A program made the translations under genes and the position numbers. A stretch of DNA of 64,000 bases, taken from assembly GCA_937982665.1 (NCBI GenBank), contig CALJLD010000244.1:4438-68437 (forward strand), in the 5' to 3' direction. How positions within the stretch are numbered: the first letter of the stretch is position 1; each line of letters opens with the position of its first letter. Under the pieces are notes generated by a model. That model made no database searches. It had not been told where the DNA came from and saw only the letters and a list, made by a program, of their open reading frames with translations. Positions 27,700 through 36,276 of the stretch are shown here, in pieces. The DNA comes from an uncultured Planctomycetales bacterium. Lineage in GTDB: Bacteria; Planctomycetota; Planctomycetia; Pirellulales; S012-138.

Positions 27700-28461
27700 A
27701 TGTTCCGCGATCGTATCTACATGTTGTGCGGGGGATGCCTGTCATTGGCATCCGCGATTGTGCTGCTGTTTACAGCACATCGCTTAGCCTATACCTACGC
27801 GGTTGGGGTTGCGCCGGAACTTGTTGACGGACTGGCCCTGACCATGGCCGTGATTGTGTGGGCGGTTTGCGGTGCCGGCTTGGGCTTCGCGATGACGTCA
27901 TACGGCATCAGCGTCGCGGCCAGCTATCGAGCACTGACGACACCAACAAAGCGGGCCCTCGTCTTGGGTGGCGTTGTTTTCACGCTCGCCGGAGCCTTGT
28001 TATTCATCACGTTCCAGGATTTGATCGCAGACGTTGAGCGACTGAGAGAAACAGGGCAACTCACTCCAACAGAAATCCTCACCGTTTCCCGGTCCGCATC
28101 ACAGCGGTGCCTGAGTTCGTTCTGCGCTTTTGTTTCGGCGGAAATGCTAACGGCCATCGCGCTGAGTTCTTTGTTCCTGGGACAAGCTTTGGAGAAGCCG
28201 CGACGTCCGCTGCGTGCGTCGTTGCTGGCCGGAATTCTGGCTGCCACGATTGGGTTTACGTTCTCAATGTTGCTGGCCACGAAGTTTGGCGCTGGCGCGG
28301 TGACGCTGACCGGGACTGAATCTTTGGAAAGCCTGGCTTCGCTGGAAAGCAGCCTGGGTTGGGAAGCCCGCTTGATGACATTCGCTGCCGCCTCCCTTGT
28401 GATCTTTGGCGTTCTGCGGACAATTCAAGCGATTTTGTTCCCAGCCAAAGACCACGCGTAA
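27700..28461 (+). CDS. Multi-pass membrane protein, unknown
   Basis: 253 residues with about six hydrophobic segments: LCGGCLSLASAIVLLFTAH, ALTMAVIVWAVCGAGLGFAM, LVLGGVVFTLAGALLFIT, EMLTAIALSSLFLGQAL, ASLLAGILAATIGFTFSMLL, and ARLMTFAAASLVIFGVLRTIQAI. A loop after helix 3 carries the polar segment VERLRETGQL. No transporter signature. It ends 13 bases before the PLP decarboxylase, so the two may be transcribed together. Confidence 0.6.
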   Translation: MFRDRIYMLCGGCLSLASAIVLLFTAHRLAYTYAVGVAPELVDGLALTMAVIVWAVCGAGLGFAMTSYGISVAASYRALTTPTKRALVLGGVVFTLAGALLFITFQDLIADVERLRETGQLTPTEILTVSRSASQRCLSSFCAFVSAEMLTAIALSSLFLGQALEKPRRPLRASLLAGILAATIGFTFSMLLATKFGAGAVTLTGTESLESLASLESSLGWEARLMTFAAASLVIFGVLRTIQAILFPAKDHA

Positions 28462-28474
28462 CCTCAAAGCCGTC

Positions 28475-29914
28475 ATGGCGGATTCGCCGCATCAGTTGCA
28501 ACTCTCACCTGAAGCCATGCGTGACTTCGGGAATCGTGTTGTTGAGTTGCTTGCGCGGCGCTTCGCCGAAGTGGACAGCACGCTGGTAACGCAAACTGGC
28601 GATCCGGCCGATCTTGCTCGAGAGTTCGACGAGCCGTTTGCGGACGATCCGCAAGACCTGGCCGAGTTGCTCGCCGATGTTGAGACCGAAGTGTTTGGTC
28701 AATTCGGTCAGACAATGCACGCGAGGTTCTTTGCGTTTGTGCCCAGCCCCAACAACTTTGTCAGCGTAATGGCGGAAGCGTTGACAGCCGGATTCAACGC
28801 CTTCGCCGGTAATTGGCTGGAAGCGTCCGGACCGACGCGGATGGAACTGTCCACCATTGATTGGCTGTGCCGGCAATGCGGCTTGCCGGAAACTTCAGGC
28901 GGCATTTTCACAAGCGGCGGTTCAGTGGCAAACTTGACCGCGTTGGCCGCCGCGCGCGACGCCAGGTTGGCTGGCGATTTGAAAGATGCCGTTGCGTTTT
29001 GTTCGGATCAAACGCACCGCGCCGTCGATCGCGCGTTTCACATCCTCGGCTTCGCACCAGGCCAACTTGTGCGAATTGCCAGCAACCCAGAGCAACAATT
29101 GCCGCTGGAAGAATTGCAGCAGCATTTCGCGGAAGCAAAGCGAAGAAATTTGCGGCCGTTCTGTGTGGTTGCGAATGCCGGAACCACAAACACAGGCGCT
29201 GTCGATCCATTGCCGGAACTTGGCAAGTTCTGCCGTGAGCACAATCTTTGGCTGCACGCGGACGGGGCATACGGCGCTGCAGCCGTTATGACAGAAGAAG
29301 GCCGCCACTTGCTGGCAGGAATGGACGAAGTTGATTCGCTCGTCATCGATCCGCACAAGTGGCTCTTTCAACCATACGAACTAGGTTGTGTGCTGGTGCG
29401 CGACCGTCGCGACCTGTTTCGCACCTTCCGCATGACCGGCGAGTATCTGCAGGACGTGGAAACAATTCCCGACGCGATCAACTTGTATGATTTTGGGCCG
29501 CAAATGACGCGCAGCGCGAAAGCCCTCAAGTTGTGGATGTCGTTAAGGGCGTTCGGCGTTGCCGCGTTTCGCGCAGCCATACAAACCGGCATGGAGTCAG
29601 CTCGCCACGCCGATACGCTCATCCAAGAGATGGACCGGCTGGAAGTGACCTCCGCGGCGCAATTGGCCGTTGTGACCTTTCGTTACCTGCCCGAAGTTGG
29701 CGACGAACAATTGGCAGAAGCGGCAAATCGCGCGATCGTCCATCGCGGCCTGACCGATGGATTCGCCACCGTGACGTCCACCGTTCTTTCCGGCCGCAGC
29801 GTGCTGCGATTGTGTACGATCAATCCACGAACAACCTCTGAGGATTTGCGCTCGACACTCGAACGCCTGCGGATGTTTGGTGATGAGTACGTCGCGGAAG
29901 TCGCCTCTGGCTAA
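28475..29914 (+). CDS. Group II pyridoxal-phosphate-dependent decarboxylase
   Basis: 479 residues. The signature DPHKWLFQP carries the PLP-binding Lys295; the phosphate loop and TSGGSVANLTALAAARDA match the aromatic-L-amino-acid / glutamate decarboxylase family. Substrate is uncertain: DOPA/Tyr/Trp and Glu or Cys sulfinate decarboxylases share these marks. I chose the ATG at 28475, after the upstream membrane-protein stop; the earlier ATG in frame overlaps that gene. Confidence 0.85.
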   Translation: MADSPHQLQLSPEAMRDFGNRVVELLARRFAEVDSTLVTQTGDPADLAREFDEPFADDPQDLAELLADVETEVFGQFGQTMHARFFAFVPSPNNFVSVMAEALTAGFNAFAGNWLEASGPTRMELSTIDWLCRQCGLPETSGGIFTSGGSVANLTALAAARDARLAGDLKDAVAFCSDQTHRAVDRAFHILGFAPGQLVRIASNPEQQLPLEELQQHFAEAKRRNLRPFCVVANAGTTNTGAVDPLPELGKFCREHNLWLHADGAYGAAAVMTEEGRHLLAGMDEVDSLVIDPHKWLFQPYELGCVLVRDRRDLFRTFRMTGEYLQDVETIPDAINLYDFGPQMTRSAKALKLWMSLRAFGVAAFRAAIQTGMESARHADTLIQEMDRLEVTSAAQLAVVTFRYLPEVGDEQLAEAANRAIVHRGLTDGFATVTSTVLSGRSVLRLCTINPRTTSEDLRSTLERLRMFGDEYVAEVASG

Positions 29915-29938
29915 AGCTTGACCAGGAAAGCAGCAATC

Positions 29939-30460
29939 GTGCATCCCGCCGCGCTCCCCATTGAGGAACTGCGAAAAAGCTGCAGCACAAAGCGCACGCG
30001 GCGCAGCGGTCCCGGCGGTCAGCATCGCAACAAGGTGGAGACCGCCGTGATCATCACGCATGAGCCAACCGGCGTATCCGCGGAGGCCAACGAAAGACGC
30101 CGGCAAGCGGACAATCTGGCCGTGGCCATCTTTCGTCTCCGAGTCAATCTGGCCTTGGAGGTGCGCTGCACACAAACAACACACAATAAACCAACAGAAG
30201 CCTCACACACGCCCAGCCAACTTTGGCAATCAAGAGTTGCCAGCGGTAAGATCTCCGTGAACCCCGCGCACGATGACTTTCCCGCGCTGTTGGCCGAAGC
30301 TCTCGATGCGGTTGCTGATAGCGGCGATGACGTCACTGCGGCCGCAAGACGCTTGGGCATCTCCGGCAGTCAGCTGACAAAATTCCTCCGGCAAGAACCT
30401 CGCGCACTGGCCGAAGTTAACAAGCGCCGCGAGCAATCAGGCAAACATCGCTTGAAGTAA
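29939..30460 (+). CDS. Release-factor-like (RF-1 domain) protein with C-terminal helical tail
   Basis: 173 residues. The N-terminal half is an RF-1 GGQ domain: SGPGGQHRNKVETAV with GGQ at 26-28, the peptidyl-tRNA hydrolysis motif, followed by EANERRRQADNLAVAIFRLR. It lacks the codon-recognition domains of full RF1/RF2, as in ArfB-type ribosome rescue factors. The C-terminal 75 residues are unlike ArfB: DDVTAAARRLGISGSQLTKFLRQE looks like a helix-turn-helix, then a short basic tail. I chose the GTG at 29939, preceded by AGGAAAG, over the TTG at 29918. Confidence 0.75.
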   Translation: MHPAALPIEELRKSCSTKRTRRSGPGGQHRNKVETAVIITHEPTGVSAEANERRRQADNLAVAIFRLRVNLALEVRCTQTTHNKPTEASHTPSQLWQSRVASGKISVNPAHDDFPALLAEALDAVADSGDDVTAAARRLGISGSQLTKFLRQEPRALAEVNKRREQSGKHRLK

Positions 30461-30494
30461 ACGACATGCTTGCGCAATCAGATGGAACATTGCC

Positions 30495-30968
30495 ATGACC
30501 GCGCCACCCATCACCGGTGTTTCCGAGATCGTGCTCAGCGTGGCAGATTTGCCGCGGATGCGCGAATTCTATTCGACGGTCCTCGGCTTTCTCGTCGCGC
30601 ACGAAGCCTGCCACGAAAACGGCGCCGTGGCCGATCCCGCAGGCAAGCCCACGATTTCTTTCCTGACAATTGCGCCCACAGACACTCCGCTGGGACGTCA
30701 CGGGCATCCGCAATTCCTCGTGTTGATCGACTACCCCCGGCACGTGTTCGCCAAGAACCGTTTTGACGGACATGACGTAAAGCAATCCACGCTAAATCAC
30801 CTCGCCTTCGAGATTCCGCCGGAGTCGTTCGCGCGGCACTTTGACCGCTTGAATGATCTCGGGCTGGAGCCATCACTCTCCGAGTTTCCGAACTTCGCCG
30901 CCAAAGCGATGTTCTTCAAAGACCCCGAAGGCAACGTGCTGGAGTTGATCACGCACGCCGCGAAATGA
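30495..30968 (+). CDS. VOC superfamily (glyoxalase-like) protein
   Basis: 157 residues with a paired beta-alpha-beta VOC fold: ITGVSEIVLSVADLPRMREFYSTVLGF and STLNHLAFEIPPESFARHF, ending KDPEGNVLELITH. The segment around EGNVLEL supplies the C-terminal metal-binding Glu. Function could be glyoxalase, dioxygenase or resistance; nothing narrows it. It follows 34 bases after the RF-like gene. Confidence 0.8.
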   Translation: MTAPPITGVSEIVLSVADLPRMREFYSTVLGFLVAHEACHENGAVADPAGKPTISFLTIAPTDTPLGRHGHPQFLVLIDYPRHVFAKNRFDGHDVKQSTLNHLAFEIPPESFARHFDRLNDLGLEPSLSEFPNFAAKAMFFKDPEGNVLELITHAAK

Positions 30969-31226
30969 GTCGCAGAATTCGCAATGTCTGTTTCTCACTC
31001 AGTTCAGAACTCCACATTCTCGCGAACCAAACACGGTCTCGCCGTGTCGCGATATAAAGGCCATATCCTCCTGCACAACACGCTCATCACTACGTCATGG
31101 CAGAAGAAATCATGGCGTCACAACGTAAGTTGTGCCGATTCTGCATGAATTGGGACCAGTGGGCTTTGCGCCCCCACTTGGTCCAGTAGAATTGCCGCTC
31201 TATGCGGTGCGACCACACGGCCACCC

Positions 31227-31299
31227 GCCCCCTTAGCTCAACTGGCAGAGCATCTGACTCTTAATCAGAGGGTTGATGGTTCGAGTCCATCAGGGGGCA
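31227..31299 (+). tRNA. tRNA-Lys(CTT)
   Basis: A 73-base cloverleaf: acceptor GCCCCCT/AGGGGGC, D arm GCTC...GAGC, anticodon stem TCTGA/TCAGA with loop CTCTTAA (anticodon CTT at 31260-31262), T arm GATGG-TTCGAGT-CCATC, discriminator A. CCA is not encoded. Confidence 0.95.
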
Positions 31300-31506
31300 C
31301 TTGCTTTCGGACGCACAACTTGCCGCGTCAGGACTCACGGCTTCTCCACTGCCGCCCCCCTCTGGAGGTCGCGCCACCTTGGCCCTACATTGCGCTCATG
31401 TGGCTGCTGCCCCTTTTTGCATGCTGCGCCAAGACGCTTTTCTGCTCGCCGAGCCAAGACGCTTCAACCCAACGCCTACGCCCATGTTGGGGAAGCAAGA
31501 AAGCAG

Positions 31507-31590
31507 TGCCGAAGGTGGGAATCGAACCCACACTCTGTTGCCAGAACTGGATTTTGAATCCAGCGCGTCTGCCAATTCCGCCACTTCGGC
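31507..31590 (-). tRNA. tRNA-Leu(CAA)
   Basis: An 84-base class II tRNA on the minus strand: acceptor GCCGAAG/CTTCGGC, long variable arm, anticodon stem CTGGA/TCCAG with loop TTCAAAA (anticodon CAA), T loop TTCGATT. Discriminator A. Confidence 0.93.
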
Positions 31591-31759
31591 AAGCGGACGA
31601 ATCCTCGCTCAACAAGCGCGCGAAGGATCATCGCCCAGTGACTCAAGCCCCACAGTTTACGGCAATTCCAAAGACAGTCAATTCGGCTTCTGGTTCGCCC
31701 GCCTTCTCAAACTCGCTTGAGGACATCTCGTCCGAATCCATCTCGCCATAGCCGCTCAA

Positions 31760-31833
31760 TATCCCCGACTGGATTCGAACCAGTGACCTTCGGATTAGGA
31801 ATCCGATGCTCTATCCTGCTGAGCTACGGGGAC
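31760..31833 (-). tRNA. tRNA-Arg(CCT)
   Basis: A 74-base cloverleaf on the minus strand: acceptor GTCCCCG/CGGGGAT (one G-U pair), anticodon stem TCGGA/TCCGA with loop TTCCTAA (anticodon CCT), T loop TTCGAAT. Discriminator A. Confidence 0.93.
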
Positions 31834-32401
31834 AATTACTGCTCGTGGAATGCGGCGGCGTTCTTTCTCGGGTGTCGAATTCGCAGCCGCCTGAAAGTTG
31901 CATCGCGAGGTTGCCTTTGACCACTGCAAATTCTACCAAAGCCGCTTGCGCGAAAAACCCATATCCCATCCGGCATTGAGGCCCAGAGCGTTGCGCTCAG
32001 CAGTCCTTCTCGCAGTCATACCCTGAATTCTGCCCGCATATAGTCTCCGCCCGGCCAGCAATTCAGGGCACCCCGGCGACACGACACGAATGCCTTCCAA
32101 GAATTCGCAACAACCAGCCGCCAACTTCACAACAGCGACAAGCCAGCCACAACAATTGGTTCGCGCAACGCGGTTCTACTTCAAAAACGGCCGCTTCAGC
32201 TGCAAATCCGCGCGCCCTCCCGCACACCAAAGCTTCGCGGCAAGCTCGGCATAACTTGCTTTTCCGTGCCTACTGGTGGAGTACAATGGGCACTCGCCAG
32301 CCGTTGGCATTCCGCACGTCGGCATTCGGGTGCCTTTCGGTGCAGTGCTACCATGTGCGGCCCAATTCGCCCAGCAACATTACCAATCAACGAGATTCAA
32401 G
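31834..32401. other. Intergenic stretch between tRNA-Arg and the FG-GAP gene
   Basis: No gene supported. An inverted repeat CCCTGAATT (32021-32029) / AATTCAGGG (32060-32068) with a 30-base loop is the only structure seen; it may be a structured RNA remnant or a chance match. Confidence 0.4.
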
Positions 32402-33664
32402 ATGCGATCTGGACTGACGGTGATCCTTTGCGTTTGTTTTGTTGTTCTTGCGACGGCCTGTCAGGCTCAAGATCACACGCTGATTTCCTTTGAGACAAAG
32501 CAACTGTCCGACGTCTATTTCTCCGAAGGCGCTTCGGCAGGCGATATCAATGGTGACGGCCAGATGGACATCGTCTGCGGACCGTACTGGTTTGAAGGCC
32601 CAGACTTTCAGACAAAGCACGAAATCTATGAGCCCGTTCCGCAAAATCGCGAGCGATACGCGGACAACTTCTTTGAGTGGGTTTATGACTTTGATGGTGA
32701 CGGTGATGGCGATGTGTTTGCCGTCGGCTTCTGCATGACCCCGGCACACGTTTATGAAAACCCCGGGCCGGAATCAACCGGCACGCACTGGACCAAGCAC
32801 GAAGTCATTGACTGGGTTTCCAACGAGTCGCCAGCCTTCACAAATCTTGTCGGCGATGAGCGGCCGGAATTGATATGCACTCGCGACAGTTTCTTTGGCT
32901 TCGCGACCATCGATTGGGAAAAGCCCTTTGGCGAATGGGACTTTCATCCCGTGTCCGAACAGATCGCGCCGAGACAATTTGGCCACGCATTGGGAGTTGG
33001 CGACATCAATGGCGACGGACGCCTGGACATCATCTTCAAGGACGGCTGGTTTGAACAACCGGAGTCCGATGTCACGACCAGCCGTTGGCGTCTACATGAA
33101 GTCTCATTCTCGCAGTCGTACGGTGGCGCGGAGATGCACGCCTATGACGTGGATGGCGACGGCGACAACGACGTGATCACCAGCCACGCCGCGCACGATT
33201 TCGGACTCGGCTGGTACGAACAAGTGGAACAGGACGGCGAGATCGCATTCGTGCATCACCTGATCATGGGCGAGAAGCCGGAGCAGAATAAGTATGGCGT
33301 CGTCTTCAGCGAACTGCACTCCGTCGCCCTGGCTGATATGGACGGTGACGGGCTGAAGGACATCATCACCGGCAAGACATACTACTCGCACCATCGCCAA
33401 AGCCCGATGTGGGATGCCGGCCGCGTTGTTTATTGGTTCAAGCTCAACCGCACGGAGGACGGGGTCGACTGGATTCCGTACGAAGCTGGAACCACTTCCG
33501 GGATTGGTCGCCAGGTCAGCATCCATGATGTGAACGACGACAACCAGCCGGACATCGTGCTCGGCGGCATGGTCGGCACGCACGTGCTGCTTCAAGACCG
33601 CAAACGCGTGGACGAAGCCACTTGGAAAGCCGCGCAGCCCAAACCGTTAAACGGGGAAGATTAG
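32402..33664 (+). CDS. Secreted FG-GAP/VCBS repeat protein
   Basis: 420 residues. N-terminal signal peptide (MRSGLTVILCVCFVVLATA-CQAQ). Six calcium-loop motifs of the DxDGDG type (DINGDGQMDI, DFDGDGDGDV, DINGDGRLDI, DVDGDGDNDV, DMDGDGLKDI, DVNDDNQPDI) spaced along the chain fit a beta-propeller of FG-GAP repeats. Such secreted proteins bind or process ligands at the cell surface. I start at 32402, where the signal peptide begins; the upstream frame has no signal character. Ca2+ binding is inferred from the loops. Confidence 0.85.
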   Translation: MRSGLTVILCVCFVVLATACQAQDHTLISFETKQLSDVYFSEGASAGDINGDGQMDIVCGPYWFEGPDFQTKHEIYEPVPQNRERYADNFFEWVYDFDGDGDGDVFAVGFCMTPAHVYENPGPESTGTHWTKHEVIDWVSNESPAFTNLVGDERPELICTRDSFFGFATIDWEKPFGEWDFHPVSEQIAPRQFGHALGVGDINGDGRLDIIFKDGWFEQPESDVTTSRWRLHEVSFSQSYGGAEMHAYDVDGDGDNDVITSHAAHDFGLGWYEQVEQDGEIAFVHHLIMGEKPEQNKYGVVFSELHSVALADMDGDGLKDIITGKTYYSHHRQSPMWDAGRVVYWFKLNRTEDGVDWIPYEAGTTSGIGRQVSIHDVNDDNQPDIVLGGMVGTHVLLQDRKRVDEATWKAAQPKPLNGED

Positions 33665-33668
33665 CCGC

Positions 33669-33718
33669 TGCCAAACTTAGATGGTTTGGCATTGTTTGCA
33701 GGCGGGGAGAATCCCGCC
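33669..33718. terminator. Two hairpins between convergent genes
   Basis: TGCCAAAC (33669-33676) pairs perfectly with GTTTGGCA (33684-33691), followed by TTGTTT on the plus strand. A second hairpin, GGCGGG/CCCGCC, lies at 33701-33718. Together they likely end transcripts from both sides (FG-GAP gene and DUF11 gene). Confidence 0.6.
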
Positions 33719-33736
33719 AACACGCTACTTTCCGCC

Positions 33737-35269
33737 CTACCTCACGCGGCATTGGAATCGAATCACGCCGCCTTTGCCTTGCATGAGCGGATCGGTGATT
33801 TCCCAACGCAGTCGCAGCGAATCGCCTTCGTTGGGATCGGTGAAGAATTCGCCGGGCAGGCTGGATTGCGCGGTACCTTCCACGTATTCGAGACGCGTGG
33901 TCAGGTTGTCAATGATGGTGACGTTGCCAATCACCTGCGCGCCTACGTTGTCAAAGCGAATGGTGAAGTCGATAACTTCGCCAGGCTTGGCATAGTTGGT
34001 GGATGCAACCTTGACGACGCGAAGCTTGGACGGACCCGGTTGTGCGTTGACCGTGTAGACGACTTCCGCCGACTGAATCTGCTCTTCGATCACGGCCGTC
34101 ACGTCGTTCAGCACAACTTGGACTTCCGTGTCGTGTGCCCAAGTGATCGCCGCGTCCATGCCGGCTTGCAGACGAGCCTGGTCTGTTTGCTGATGGATGC
34201 CTTGGCGAATGATCGACAAGTCTTCAAACGGCAGGAAGCGGTCGGAAGCCTCGCCGGCGATTTGAGCGCGGGAGTAGATATCGTCGTATTGCGAACGCTC
34301 GAAAGCCTCGACGTGTCGCGAACCGATATCCGCGTGCAGTTGTTCTTGTTGCAGGTGCGTGGCGGCAAGCTGATTGGCTTCCACTCCCACAATCTGCTGA
34401 TTGCTGTTGAAGCGATCCATTCGCGTGATCTGGTCACTGCGAGCGGAACTGGTCACGCTCCGCACGCCCGCAAACCGCGGTGCGTAGATGTGAACGCGGT
34501 TCGACGGCTCCACATGTGTGAGTCCATCGACCGTGTCGTAATGCGCGATGGTGTCTTCCGTTTCCAGTCCGGCGATATTCCAGTCCCGGTCGACGCCTGC
34601 TGGCGACAAGCGATCGCCACCGTCACGAAGATACTCAATGCGAGGCCAAGGCTGCGCAATGCCCGGCGGAGACCAGTTGCTGTAGACGTCCTGCGGGAGC
34701 GGGATGCCCGGATAGCCAGGCATGTGTTGACTTGGTGCGTAGCCGAGCGTCGGATCGTACGGCAAGCCGGTCGTGTTCTCAATCGGCAACGACGAATAGT
34801 ATTCCTCGTCGTTGATGCGCTCGTTGTAGCTGACGGGCATCACGCCACTTGCGTTTTGTTGGGCGCCCGCGGGCACTTGAGTTGGACGCATCCCGTACAT
34901 GGAAATCATGTCCATGCCCGGCGGCATCCCTTGCCCGGGCTGCTTCGGTGGCATCATTCCATAGTTGGGCAAGCCGGGTTGCTGCATCATGCCAGGTTGC
35001 ATCATGCCAGGTTGCATCATTCCGGGATGCGGCATGCCTGGTTGTGGCATGTTTGGTTGTGGCATCATTGCCGAAGGCGTGTCGCCAACTGTGGACGCGC
35101 CAGCCATTGGTGGAAGTTCACCTTCACCCTGCTGGATTCCTGGCAAACTTTGGCACGAGCAAAGCATCAAAGTGCCGGCCGCGATGCAAAACCAACGCCA
35201 TTTGCGCGGCAGATAACCGCGCTGTGAGGAAGAAACCGACGACCGGCGAATGATCTGATGGACGCTCAT
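33737..35269 (-). CDS. Lipoprotein with DUF11 domain (planctomycete envelope protein)
   Basis: 510 residues. Signal peptide ends at a lipobox-like LCSC. A Pro/Met/Gly-rich low-complexity region follows, built of near-repeats of the type GMMQPGM. The C-terminal ~120 residues are a DUF11 beta-sandwich (TNYAKPGEVIDFTIRFDNVG, NVTIIDNLTTRLEYVEGT, LRLRWEITDPL). DUF11 domains occur in large envelope proteins such as chlamydial OmcB and planctomycete proteins. Probably an outer-envelope structural lipoprotein. Start at the ATG before the signal sequence. Confidence 0.8.
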   Translation of the reverse strand: MSVHQIIRRSSVSSSQRGYLPRKWRWFCIAAGTLMLCSCQSLPGIQQGEGELPPMAGASTVGDTPSAMMPQPNMPQPGMPHPGMMQPGMMQPGMMQQPGLPNYGMMPPKQPGQGMPPGMDMISMYGMRPTQVPAGAQQNASGVMPVSYNERINDEEYYSSLPIENTTGLPYDPTLGYAPSQHMPGYPGIPLPQDVYSNWSPPGIAQPWPRIEYLRDGGDRLSPAGVDRDWNIAGLETEDTIAHYDTVDGLTHVEPSNRVHIYAPRFAGVRSVTSSARSDQITRMDRFNSNQQIVGVEANQLAATHLQQEQLHADIGSRHVEAFERSQYDDIYSRAQIAGEASDRFLPFEDLSIIRQGIHQQTDQARLQAGMDAAITWAHDTEVQVVLNDVTAVIEEQIQSAEVVYTVNAQPGPSKLRVVKVASTNYAKPGEVIDFTIRFDNVGAQVIGNVTIIDNLTTRLEYVEGTAQSSLPGEFFTDPNEGDSLRLRWEITDPLMQGKGGVIRFQCRVR

Positions 35270-35344
35270 GGCTTTTCCAGTTTTGAACGATCGTGGCGTG
35301 GGTCGCGCCGTAATGTGTTTCCGCGGTTGCCGTGATGGCAACTG

Positions 35345-36124
35345 CTAGTAACCAGCCTGACGAACACCAGGGCTGGGAAAGCGAATCGCTTGATTGGTCG
35401 GAATCGTCTCTGGCCCCGTCGCGGGTTGCTCGCCAATCGCCGCAGCCGGCAACAGCAGCGGAGGACTCCCGTACAAGAACTGTGCGTCGGGCATCAGCGG
35501 ATTCTGTGGCGTTCGCGCGCCCAATCGAATGATTGCCACCGGACGGCCCAAGCCGTCAGCAATCTTCAAAGGATCTTGTCCTGGTCGGACGTCAAAGTAT
35601 TCCTGGTTCTTGGGATCGCGCTGAATTGGCAACGCGGCATCCGGGTCTTCGATATAGACGACGCGCGTGACAAACTTGCCTTCCAGCGCGTGGCGGATAT
35701 CGTCCTGGCTGATCTCAATCTCAATTGGGAACTTCCAGACATGCTGCGCCGGCGGATAGGTTCGATCGATGACTTCAATCGTCGGGAAAACCTCAGCGCC
35801 TTCCCAACCGGTAATGCCTTGCACGCGAAGTCGGTAGACTCGGCCGATCAACAGTCCTGCCGTGGGTGTTTCCACTGCTGGGCCAAACTGTCCGGAGATG
35901 GCGAAGGAAACAAGCGCGCCATCTGGCAGTGTCACTCGCACCGGTTGAAAGTAGCCGGCGATTGCACCGCCACGCATGAGTTGCGATTGACCGACTGCGC
36001 CCGGCGGCATGCTCGCGCTGTTTTGGTAGTGAACATCGCCAGATTGCGCTGCGGCCGTGCCGGAGATGGCGGCAAGAAGCACGCCGCTGGCGAAGACCGA
36101 CTTCCATCGATTCTGGCGACGCAT
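35345..36124 (-). CDS. Secreted protein, paralogue of the 36277-37413 product
   Basis: 259 residues with a signal peptide (SGVLLAAISGTAAAQ). Shares a block with the next gene: VYRLRV, then a GWEG/V-F-P-T-I-E-V strand, DDIRHALEGKFVTRVVYIEDP and PVAIIRLGART, matching VYRLKL, YPTLEIA, DFDQVLSGNFVTKVIFLPDP and MAIIRVGNKD there. The shared domain (about 150 residues) has no name I can give. It lies between the DUF11 gene and its paralogue, all on the minus strand, so the three probably serve one envelope structure. Confidence 0.65.
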   Translation of the reverse strand: MRRQNRWKSVFASGVLLAAISGTAAAQSGDVHYQNSASMPPGAVGQSQLMRGGAIAGYFQPVRVTLPDGALVSFAISGQFGPAVETPTAGLLIGRVYRLRVQGITGWEGAEVFPTIEVIDRTYPPAQHVWKFPIEIEISQDDIRHALEGKFVTRVVYIEDPDAALPIQRDPKNQEYFDVRPGQDPLKIADGLGRPVAIIRLGARTPQNPLMPDAQFLYGSPPLLLPAAAIGEQPATGPETIPTNQAIRFPSPGVRQAGY

Positions 36125-36200
36125 ATTCGCTCTCTCTTCCCTGCTGGCGAGTCTCGCGGCGAATTGAGTCTTGCGTTCGCCTGCGATATTTGCATCCGTG

Positions 36201-36239
36201 AAAAAAATCGTGCCGGCCCTGGGGGCCAGAGCCGGCACG
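36201..36239 (-). terminator. Rho-independent terminator
   Basis: Read on the minus strand: a 9-bp GC-rich stem (CGTGCCGGC/GCCGGCACG at 36209-36217 and 36231-36239) followed by seven Ts (36201-36207). It ends the transcript of the gene at 36277-37413 before the next gene begins, so the two paralogous genes are separate transcripts. Confidence 0.85.
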
Positions 36240-36276
36240 TTCAAAGCTGCCACTTTGGGGATCAGATCACTTGCGA

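Noticed and set aside
32021..32068. CCCTGAATT/AATTCAGGG inverted repeat
   Set aside because: Large 30-base loop and no T-run; recorded only in the intergenic note.
34960..35060. Possible CRISPR-like or minisatellite repeats
   Set aside because: They are in-frame codons for a repeated Pro/Met/Gly segment, not spaced repeats with unique spacers.
33686..35227. A 513-codon plus-strand frame opposite the DUF11 gene
   Set aside because: It is the shadow of the real gene, rich in Arg/Val/His without domains; the minus strand carries a signal peptide and DUF11.
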